A stretch of 47,623 bases of DNA from Microbispora sp. ZYX-F-249 (GTDB taxonomy: Bacteria > Actinomycetota > Actinomycetes > Streptosporangiales > Streptosporangiaceae), in contig NZ_JBDJAW010000051.1 in the NCBI RefSeq assembly GCF_039649665.1, positions 1-47,623 of the forward strand. Direction: 5' to 3'. Position 1 is the first letter of the stretch. Each line of letters begins with the position of its first letter. Both the position numbers and the translations under genes were made by a program. Shown one piece after another: positions 41,571 through 47,623 of the stretch. A model generated the notes under the pieces. The model saw only the letters and a list, made by a program, of their open reading frames with translations, made no database searches and was not told the DNA's origin.

Positions 41571-44567
41571 ATGAACCGCAGACGCGTTCACCTTGCCGCG
41601 GCCACGGCGATCGTCGCGTTGTCCAGCCTGATCCCGATGGCCGGCGCCCGTGCCGCCAACAGTGCCACGGTGTTCTACAAGACGGGATGGAACCCGGCCA
41701 ACATCCACTACGGGATCAACGGCACCTGGACCAACGTCCCCGGCGTCGCCATGGACACCGCCTGCACCGGCTGGAAGAAAAAGACGATCGACCTCGGCAC
41801 CGCCGCCACCTTCCAGGTCACCTTCAACAACGGCTCCGGCACCTGGGACAACAACCAGGGCAGGAACTACACCATCGGCACCGGCACCACCGTCGTCCAG
41901 AACGGTGTGGTCACCGGCAACGCCCCCGACCCCTGCGTGACGGCCTCGCCGTCCCCTTCCCCCTCACCGTCGAGTGGAGGCAAGGCGACCGTCTTCTACT
42001 ACAAGAAGACCAGGGGCTGGAGCTCCGTGAAGATCCACTACCAGCCCACCGGCGGCTCGTGGACGACGGTCCCGGGCATCGACATGGACGAGGAGAGCTG
42101 CGCCGACTGGGCGAAGAAGACGGTCGACCTCGGCAGCGCGACCGGGCTCAAGGCCGCCTTCAACAACGGATCGGGCACCTGGGACAACAACAACGGCGCC
42201 GACTACGCCATCGGTCTCGGCACGACCACGGTCAAGGACGGCGTCATACGCGCGAACGCGCCGGAGCCGTGCACGCCCGACCCGCCGGACACGACCGCGC
42301 CCAGCGTGCCCACGGGCCTGGCCGCGACCGCGTCGGGCACGACCGTCACGCTCACCTGGACGGCGTCGACCGACAACGTCGGTGTCACCGGTTACGAGAT
42401 CAGCCGGGCCAAGGGCGAGGAGACCCCCGTCGTCCGCTCCGCCTCCGGCACCTCGTACAAGGAGTCCGGTCTGGACGCCAAGACGACCTACACCTACAAG
42501 GTGCGGGCACTGGACGCCGCAGGCAACAGATCCGCCTACACCGATGCCGTCTCGGTCACGACGGGCGACGGGCCGCCACCCGTCACCCAGGGCACCCCGC
42601 TCGGCGGCGATCCGCGCAAGGACTCCATCTACTTCGTCATGACGGCGCGGTTCTACGACGGCGACACCTCCAACGACAGGGGCGGAAGCCAGAACATCCG
42701 CTCGGGAAACGCGGCGAACAACGACCCGATGTTCCGCGGCGACTTCAAGGGCCTCATCGACAAGCTGGACTACATCAAGGCCCTCGGCTTCTCCGCGATC
42801 TGGATCACCCCGGTCGTGCTGAACCGCTCCGACTACGACTACCACGGCTACCACGGCTGGGACTTCTACCGGGTGGACACCCGGCTGGAGACGCCCGGCT
42901 ACACCTACCAGGACCTGATCAACAAGGCCCACGCCAAGGGCCTGAAGATCTACCAGGACGTCGTCTACAACCACAGCTCCCGTTGGGGCGCCAAGGGACT
43001 GTTCGTCCCCCCGGTGTACGGCGTGCGCGACGAGCAGTGGAAGTGGATGTACAGCGCCAAGGAGGCGGGCCGGGAGTACGACCCCATGGTCGAGCATCAG
43101 GGCGACGACCCCGGCATGACCGCCGCGCAGAACCAGATGGCCAAGGGACGGCCGTACAACGGCGACCTGTGGTCGACCGAGGAGCCGGCGGGCAACACCT
43201 GCCGCAACTGGGGGACGCCGACCCAGTACTACAGCCCCGAGGGATACCGCATCTACAACTGCCAGTGGCCGAGCCCGACCTCCGGGATGTTCCCCGCGAA
43301 GTACTACCACCAGTGCTGGATCGGCAACTGGGAGGGCGAGGACTCGCGCAGCTGCTGGCTGCACGAGGACCTGGCCGACTTCAACACCGAGAACGCCGAG
43401 GTGCAGAAGTACCTCATCGACGCCTACAACCGGTTCATCGACATGGGCGTCGACGGCTTCCGCATCGACACGGCCGTGCACATCCCCCGGGTCACCTGGA
43501 ACCGCCGCTTCCTGCCGGCGATCTACGACCGCGTCAAGGAGAAGTTCGGCGAGGACAAGGCGAAGGACTTCTACGTCTTCGGCGAGGTCGCCGCGTTCGT
43601 GAACGACAAGTGGAACCGCGGCTCGGTCAACCACTCCGCGCAGTTCTACACCTGGAAGGAGCGCAAGGACTACAGCGCCGACGACGAGAAGGCCGCGATC
43701 GAGCAGTACAACTACGAGGAGCAGCTCGGCACGGGCAACCAGCCCACCAGCACCAACGCCTTCCTGGACGGCAACACCTACCACGCGCCCGACCACTCGA
43801 AGTTCTCCGGCATGAACATCATCGACATGCGCATGCACATGAACTTCTCCGACGCGCAGAACGCCTACAACAACGGCAAGGACTCCGACGACAGCGTCAA
43901 CGACGCCACCTACAACGCCGTCTACGTCGACTCGCACGACTACGGGCCCAACAAGTCCGGCTTCCGCTACAGCGGCGGCACCGACGCCTGGGCCGAGAAC
44001 ATGAGCCTGATGTGGACCTTCCGCGGCATCCCCACCCTCTACTACGGATCGGAGATCGAGTTCCAGAAGGGCAAGCAGATCGACTGCGGGCCCACCTGCC
44101 CGCTCGCCACCACGGGCCGCGCCTACTACGGCGACAAGATCGAGGGCACCGTCACCACGAGTGGCTACGGCGAGGTGTCCGGCGCGTCGGGACCCGTCGC
44201 GACGACGCTGAGCCAGCCGCTGGTCAAGCACCTGCAGCGGCTCAACCAGATCCGCCGGGCCATCCCGGCGCTGCAGATGGGGCAGTACTCGACTGAAGGC
44301 GTGTCCGGCTCGATCGCCTACAAGCGCCGCTACACCAGCGGGTCCACCGACAGCTTCGTCCTGGTGACCGTCTCCTCCGGCGCCACCTTCACCGGGATCC
44401 CCAACGGGACGTACGTGGACGCCGTCACCGGAGACAGGAAGACCGTCACCGGCGGAACCCTGTCGATCGACCTGAACGGCAAGGGCGACATGCGCGCCTA
44501 CGTGCTCGACCTGCCCGGCAACCCGGCCCCGGGCAAGATCGGCACCGACGGCCCGTACCTCAAGTAG
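41571..44567 (+). CDS. Secreted multidomain GH13 amylase (CBM25-CBM25-Fn3-GH13)
   Basis: A 998-aa preprotein. Signal peptide 1-29; CBM25-like repeat at about 30-122, nearly identical to those of the preceding gene; a Ser/Pro linker; a diverged second CBM25-like domain at about 136-235; a fibronectin type III domain at about 245-330 (PTGLAATASGTTVTLTWTAS); then the GH13 barrel from about 345. The catalytic residues are Asp633 (GFRIDTAVH), Glu672 (VFGEVAA) and Asp790, whose usual NHD reads SHD (VDSHDYG). The insert between strands is long and Cys-containing, as in larger raw-starch-degrading amylases. ATG 41571 follows AGAAGGAAAGGA. It would attack starch granules together with the first amylase. 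Exact specificity (alpha-amylase versus pullulanase-like) is open. Confidence 0.88.
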   Translation: MNRRRVHLAAATAIVALSSLIPMAGARAANSATVFYKTGWNPANIHYGINGTWTNVPGVAMDTACTGWKKKTIDLGTAATFQVTFNNGSGTWDNNQGRNYTIGTGTTVVQNGVVTGNAPDPCVTASPSPSPSPSSGGKATVFYYKKTRGWSSVKIHYQPTGGSWTTVPGIDMDEESCADWAKKTVDLGSATGLKAAFNNGSGTWDNNNGADYAIGLGTTTVKDGVIRANAPEPCTPDPPDTTAPSVPTGLAATASGTTVTLTWTASTDNVGVTGYEISRAKGEETPVVRSASGTSYKESGLDAKTTYTYKVRALDAAGNRSAYTDAVSVTTGDGPPPVTQGTPLGGDPRKDSIYFVMTARFYDGDTSNDRGGSQNIRSGNAANNDPMFRGDFKGLIDKLDYIKALGFSAIWITPVVLNRSDYDYHGYHGWDFYRVDTRLETPGYTYQDLINKAHAKGLKIYQDVVYNHSSRWGAKGLFVPPVYGVRDEQWKWMYSAKEAGREYDPMVEHQGDDPGMTAAQNQMAKGRPYNGDLWSTEEPAGNTCRNWGTPTQYYSPEGYRIYNCQWPSPTSGMFPAKYYHQCWIGNWEGEDSRSCWLHEDLADFNTENAEVQKYLIDAYNRFIDMGVDGFRIDTAVHIPRVTWNRRFLPAIYDRVKEKFGEDKAKDFYVFGEVAAFVNDKWNRGSVNHSAQFYTWKERKDYSADDEKAAIEQYNYEEQLGTGNQPTSTNAFLDGNTYHAPDHSKFSGMNIIDMRMHMNFSDAQNAYNNGKDSDDSVNDATYNAVYVDSHDYGPNKSGFRYSGGTDAWAENMSLMWTFRGIPTLYYGSEIEFQKGKQIDCGPTCPLATTGRAYYGDKIEGTVTTSGYGEVSGASGPVATTLSQPLVKHLQRLNQIRRAIPALQMGQYSTEGVSGSIAYKRRYTSGSTDSFVLVTVSSGATFTGIPNGTYVDAVTGDRKTVTGGTLSIDLNGKGDMRAYVLDLPGNPAPGKIGTDGPYLK
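41654..41937 (+). repeat. CBM25 repeat 3 (DNA-level repeat in the next gene)
   Basis: Third copy of the CBM25-coding repeat. It matches the core of repeats 1 and 2 at about 84 of 87 bases, although it lies at the N terminus of a different protein. Confidence 0.85.
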
Positions 44568-44579
44568 TCCCTTCGACAC

Positions 44580-44611
44580 GTCGGGGCGGGGAGCGCGCTC
44601 CCCGCCCCGAC
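44580..44611. terminator. Perfect 32-base palindromic terminator
   Basis: A perfect inverted repeat centred on GCGC, starting 13 bases after the second amylase stop and 57 bases before the end of the convergent LacI gene. The GC-only stem without a T-run fits actinobacterial factor-independent terminators and can serve both strands. Confidence 0.85.
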
Positions 44612-44667
44612 GGGCGCCGCGGGGCCGGCGGGCAATCACCGCCGGCCTGTCCGCCCCGCCTTTGCGG

Positions 44668-45696
44668 CTATCCGGCGGCGGGCAGCTTCGCGGGCACCGG
44701 CGCGGTGGAGCGGCGGACGACCAGTTCGGGCCGGTGGAGCAGTTCGGTGCGCGGCGCGGGCAGCCCGCGGATCTCGTCCAGCAGGCTCGCCACGGCGGCC
44801 AGCCCCATGTCGCGGACCGGCTGGCGGATCGTGGTCAGCGGCGGATCGAGGTAAGCCGTCATCGGGGAGTCGTCGAACCCGACGACGGACACGTCCTCCG
44901 GCACTCGCAGTCCGGCCTGGCGGATGCCCCTGATCGCCCCGATGGCCATGATGTCGCTGCCGCAGCAGATCGCCGTGCAGCCCCTGTCGAGGAGCTGCTG
45001 CGCGGCCGACTGGCCGCCCTCCACCGTGTAGAGCGTGTTGACGACCAGCTCGGCCGTGTCGGCGACACCCGCGTACTCGGCCATCGCGCGGCGGAAACCG
45101 TTCGTCTTGCGGATGGTGGGCACGAACCGCTCCTGCCCGACGGCGAGACCGATGCGCCGGTGCCCGAGGGACGCCAGGTGGCTGACCGCCATGTCGAGTG
45201 CGGCGGCGTCGTCGTTGGAGATGAAGTGGGCGTCAATGTCCGGCCGGTAGCCGTTGATCAGCACCATGGGGAGGCCGAGCTCGATCAGCCGCAGGTAGCG
45301 GGAGCGGTCGGAGCGCGAGTCGGCGTGCAGGCCGCTGACGAAGATGATGCCCGAGACCCCGCGTTCGAGCAGCAGATCGGTGTAGTCGTCCTCGGCGATA
45401 CCTCCGGGCGTCTGCGTGCACAGGACGGCGGTGTAGCCGGACAGGACCAGCGCGTTCTCGATCACCTGGGCGAACGCCGGGAAGATCGGGTTGTTCAGCT
45501 CGGGCAGGATCAGGCCGATGAGCCCGGTGTTTTGCTGCCGCAGCTTGGGCGGACGCTCGAAGCCGAGGACGTCGAGGGCGGTGAGCACGGCCTGCCGCGT
45601 CCCCGGCGCCACTCCGGGCTTCCCGTTCAGCACCCGGCTCACCGTCGCCTCACTCACGCCCGCTTGGGCGGCGATATCGGCGAGGCGCATGGTCAT
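44668..45696 (-). CDS. LacI-family transcriptional regulator, paralogue of the maltose-operon LacI
   Basis: A 342-aa LacI/GalR protein. The HTH at the N terminus (LADIAAQAGVSEATVSRVLNGKPGV) differs from that of the protein at 32954-33997 at only one residue. Effector-domain signatures are NPIFPAFAQVIENAL, GVSGIIFVSGLHADS and GFDDSPMTAYLDPPLTTIRQP. Both proteins share motifs over their whole length, roughly 60% identical by eye. I chose ATG 45696; ATG 45690 or a start at 45738 is possible, and GGAAAGG lies about 15 bases before. It is convergent with the amylase genes and probably regulates them. Direct repeats at 45801-45828 upstream suggest self-regulation. Confidence 0.85.
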   Translation of the reverse strand: MTMRLADIAAQAGVSEATVSRVLNGKPGVAPGTRQAVLTALDVLGFERPPKLRQQNTGLIGLILPELNNPIFPAFAQVIENALVLSGYTAVLCTQTPGGIAEDDYTDLLLERGVSGIIFVSGLHADSRSDRSRYLRLIELGLPMVLINGYRPDIDAHFISNDDAAALDMAVSHLASLGHRRIGLAVGQERFVPTIRKTNGFRRAMAEYAGVADTAELVVNTLYTVEGGQSAAQQLLDRGCTAICCGSDIMAIGAIRGIRQAGLRVPEDVSVVGFDDSPMTAYLDPPLTTIRQPVRDMGLAAVASLLDEIRGLPAPRTELLHRPELVVRRSTAPVPAKLPAAG

Positions 45697-45800
45697 GATG
45701 GTCAACTTACCTTTCCTTGCCCCTGCACCCGGTCCCATGCCGTCATACCTGGCATGCGGGGGCGCCGGGGCACGCCATAAGGTCGCCCCTAGCGTATCGA

Positions 45801-45828
45801 AGCGCTTACAGCTCTTTCAGCGCTTGCA
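45801..45828. promoter_or_regulatory. Direct repeats before the second LacI gene, probable autoregulatory operator
   Basis: AGCGCTTACA (45801-45810) and AGCGCTTGCA (45819-45828) are direct repeats 18 bases apart with a CTTTCA between them. The second ends in a TTGCAA like the other sites in the window. They lie about 105-135 bases before the LacI start. Confidence 0.4.
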
Positions 45829-45922
45829 AACCGTGAAGGGTCAGAACCCGACGATCCCTCGGGAGGCGGAGCGCTGTCCTTGCAAGAGCCCCGCCTCCCC
45901 TACCGCGGGCCTGGGGCAGGGG

Positions 45923-46054
45923 CCTGTGGAGGCGGCAGACGATCAGCTCGGGGTCGAAGAGTTGCTCGCCGCCGCTGTTGCCGCGACCCTTCACCTGGTC
46001 GGCCAGCGCCCGTGCGGCGGCGCCGATGGTGAGCACCGGATGGGCCGTCGGTGT
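45923..46054 (-). pseudogene. Remnant of a LacI-family regulator C terminus
   Basis: The minus-strand translation here reads PTAHPVLTIGAAARALADQV, then EQLFDPELIVCRL. This matches the end of LacI proteins, where a helix leads to a HELVFRPELIVR-like strand; both intact LacI proteins in this window end that way. No HTH or effector domain precedes it in frame, so only the 3' tail of a third LacI gene survives. Confidence 0.5.
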
Positions 46055-46235
46055 GGTCCTGGCTGCCCGGGGCCGGACGTCCGCCTGCCGTTCCTCGGCG
46101 TGCCCGCGCCCATTCCGCGGCTCGGGGCGGACCGGATCCGTGCGGACGATGCGCGTCTTCGCCGCCCGCACGTCCTGGCGCTCCCTCGTCCACTCGTGGT
46201 CGATCCTCAGCTCACACGACACGGCCCGCATCCGT

Positions 46236-46589
46236 TGTTCGGAACTCGACGGCCCGCGGCTGCGGATCGGCGATCGAACGATCCTGCTGGCGGCTCCGAC
46301 GCGACAGCGCCAGCGCAACTGGCCGAACCACCGCGCCGCACGCTGGCCGGCGACCTGCAACCCGCACCTGTTCGTCAACGTCTACACCGCCGTGCGGACT
46401 GGGCGGGCTCAGCAACGTCTAGGCCAAGAAGAAAGTGGCACGCACGTCCGGCAAATCCACGAGGACCGCATTCTGCATGAGGCCACGCCCCAGCGGGGAC
46501 ACTCGACACGGCTCTGTGATCTGTTCGGTCTGTCCATCAAGAGCGCCCAACGCTACACCGCGCTCGCCACCGACCTAGGCGCCGCCTAG
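46236..46589 (+). pseudogene. 3' fragment of an actinobacterial site-specific integrase/recombinase
   Basis: The plus frame reads GDRTILLAAPTRQRQRNW, NPHLFVNVYTAVRTG and then IHEDRILHEA plus RLCDLFGLSIKSAQRYTAL. These are signatures I know from the C-terminal part of actinobacterial tyrosine-recombinase-like integrases. The N-terminal catalytic part is missing and no proper start is visible. The last codon, TAG, lies inside the CTAG duplicated by the adjacent IS, so the insertion probably set the present 3' end. It is dead or a relic of an earlier mobile element. Confidence 0.5.
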
Positions 46590-46597
46590 GGCCTGTC

Positions 46598-46981
46598 TCA
46601 AAGCCTGGTGAGCCAGTCGTTGATGGCGCTTACGTGGACGGCGGCTTGGTAGCGGACGGCGAGTTTGTCGTACCGGGTTGCGATGGCGCGGTTGCGTTTG
46701 AGCCGGTTGATGCCGCATTCCACGGCATGACGGGCGCGGTAGTCGCGGGCGTCGAAGGTGAACGGACGACCGCCGCGGCTGCCGCGCCGCAGCCGCGCGG
46801 CGATGCGATCGGCCGGCTCAGGGATCGTGCACCTGATTCCGCGGCTGCGCAGGTGAGCGCGGATCGCCCGGGAGGAGTAGGCCTTGTCGGCGCGGACCAC
46901 CTCAGGCCGGGGTACGGGGCCGGCCGGGCCCGAGCCTAGGGACGCGGATGCCGGCCATGACCGCTTCGAACTGCGGGGCAT
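46598..46981 (-). CDS. IS5-family transposase, C-terminal part (second frame)
   Basis: It encodes RADKAYSSRAIRAHLRSRG, the DDE-domain strand with the second Asp, and later ARHAVECGINRLKRNRAIATR, which holds the catalytic Glu in the typical Y-R-x-R-x-x-x-E-x-x-x-x-x-x-K context. It lies in the +1 frame relative to the upstream frame and has no good start of its own; the useful homology begins near 46930. It is made by ribosomal frameshifting or is cut off by a one-base mutation. The stop lies inside the terminal repeat. Confidence 0.8.
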   Translation of the reverse strand: MPRSSKRSWPASASLGSGPAGPVPRPEVVRADKAYSSRAIRAHLRSRGIRCTIPEPADRIAARLRRGSRGGRPFTFDARDYRARHAVECGINRLKRNRAIATRYDKLAVRYQAAVHVSAINDWLTRL

Positions 46982-47486
46982 CGCCCCGCTGCCCGGCGGT
47001 CAGCACCAGCGACAGCAGCCGTTGACCCTGTTCACGGGCCAGGTGCAGCTTGGTCGACAGGCCACCGCGTGAGCGTCCCAGCGCGTGGTCGACCGGCTCA
47101 CTGCTCACTCCGCCCGGCGGTTCGGCCTGCAGACGCGGATCACGCCGCGCGCCTGCCGCATGCTGGTGGGCCCGCACGATGGTGGAGTCCACCCCGACCT
47201 GCCAGGTGATCGATCCGGCGGCATCAGCCCGGGCCTGCAGCCGGGTGAGGATCTTCTGCCAGACGCCGGCCCGCTGCCAGCGTCGAAACAGGGCGTACAC
47301 CGCCTGCCAGGAGCCGTAGCACTCCGGTACGTCCCGCCAGGGAGCGCCGACCCGTACCCGCCACCGGATCCCGTCGATGAGCTGCCGCTTGGTCCACTTC
47401 GACGGCCGCCCTGGTCTGCTCGGCGCAGGCAGGAGCGGCTCCAGCCGCGCCCACTGCGCATCGGTCAGGTCGAACCGCCTCGTCAC
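46902..47486 (-). CDS. IS5-family transposase, N-terminal part (first frame)
   Basis: It encodes the DUF4096-type N-terminal domain (RFDLTDAQWARLEPLLP, then GAPWRDVPECYGSW) and the first catalytic Asp in VGVDSTIVRAHQHA. The likely start is GTG 47486, giving MTRRFDLT, although the frame is open to TTG 47501. It ends at 46902 after RLGPGRPR, within a C-rich stretch where the second frame takes over. Several IS5-subgroup elements make the full transposase by frameshift here. Confidence 0.82.
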   Translation of the reverse strand: MTRRFDLTDAQWARLEPLLPAPSRPGRPSKWTKRQLIDGIRWRVRVGAPWRDVPECYGSWQAVYALFRRWQRAGVWQKILTRLQARADAAGSITWQVGVDSTIVRAHQHAAGARRDPRLQAEPPGGVSSEPVDHALGRSRGGLSTKLHLAREQGQRLLSLVLTAGQRGDAPQFEAVMAGIRVPRLGPGRPRTPA

Positions 47487-47607
47487 CGCTAAGGTGGCCA
47501 ACGAGGTCTCCGGTGTTCAGGTTCTTCTTGGTCGATGAACCCTCTACCGGAGACCTCTTTGCATGTCCGGGCGACACGCCGTCAGTCAGCGGACTTGGAG
47601 ACAGGCC

Positions 47608-47623
47608 CTAGGGCTTGTCTTCA
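47608..47623. repeat. Probable IS terminal end at right window edge
   Basis: CTAGGGCTTGTCTTC is the exact reverse complement of positions 2-16. The CTAG is also the right target duplication of the IS at 46590-47607, so two related elements appear to be placed side by side. Only the first bases of the second are in the window. Confidence 0.5.

Larger units (their letters stand above)
46590..47607 (-). mobile_element. IS5-family insertion sequence, 1018 bp
   Basis: The ends are GGCCTGTCTC and GAGACAGGCC, imperfect inverted repeats matching at about 18 of 22 bases. Both sides carry CTAG (46586-46589 and 47608-47611), the target duplication usual for IS5-type elements. Inside are two overlapping minus-strand reading frames for a DDE transposase. 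Directly beyond the right CTAG begins another IS-like end. Confidence 0.85.

Noticed and set aside
40913..41937. CBM25 repeats as a CRISPR-like or minisatellite array
   Set aside because: The repeats are about 285 bases, in frame, and encode folded starch-binding domains. There are no short repeats with unique spacers anywhere in the window.
41964..44639. An 891-codon minus-strand frame opposite the larger amylase
   Set aside because: Val/Gly/Asp/Arg-rich antisense translation without motifs. The plus strand encodes an intact GH13 protein there.
45806..46378. A 190-codon minus-strand frame upstream of the second LacI gene as an intact gene
   Set aside because: Only the short part at 45923-46054 resembles a LacI tail. 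The rest is low-complexity Arg-rich translation without a plausible start, so I list a remnant only.

Overview
The window is high-GC actinomycete DNA: GC-rich third positions, GTG and TTG starts with GGAGG-type ribosome sites, rare TTA leucine codons, and Streptomyces/Streptosporangiales-type gene families. No rRNA, tRNA or species marker is visible. I suggest a filamentous actinomycete, perhaps of the Streptosporangiaceae type, with low confidence in the family.

Layout. (1) 353-919, minus: a small nucleotidyltransferase-fold protein. (2) 1460-9689, plus: a tight operon with a membrane protein, a GT2 glycosyltransferase, a CofD/YvcK-like protein, a HAD phosphatase or mutase, a nucleotidyltransferase, two GT4 glycosyltransferases and a polysaccharide-type flippase. 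It looks like a pathway for an unknown exported glycoconjugate. (3) 10038-12762, plus: two secreted proteins sharing a C-terminal domain that is probably starch-binding. One carries a tendamistat-like alpha-amylase inhibitor domain, the other a subtilisin-like protease. (4) 12837-32915, minus: an NRPS operon. In transcription order it is ligase-C(degenerate), C-A(Gly)-T, an embedded DXD protein, T-C, C-A(Gly)-T-C-A(basic?)-T, an MbtH protein of 56 aa, and C-A(Asp)-T-TE-MFS in one polypeptide. The TE nucleophile is Cys and an exporter is fused to the C terminus. (5) 32954-38844, minus: a maltose/maltodextrin operon (binding protein, two permeases, GH13 alpha-glucosidase, LacI regulator). It runs into the NRPS operon with only a 38-base gap. 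(6) 39464-44567, plus: two secreted GH13 amylases with CBM25 repeats. (7) 44668-45696, minus: a second, paralogous LacI regulator. (8) 45900-47623: LacI and integrase remnants and an IS5-family element. The two window edges carry matching inverted IS-end sequences.

How it may work together. Secreted amylases would release maltodextrins, the ABC importer and alpha-glucosidase would use them, and two LacI paralogues with nearly identical recognition helices would control them through TGCAA-type sites. Such sites lie before the importer, the amylases, the second LacI gene and also the amylase-inhibitor gene. The NRPS genes sit downstream of the maltose operon on the same strand without a visible terminator, so peptide production may be tied to starch sensing. 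Product structures and these regulatory links are inference. Gene families and reading frames are seen directly.
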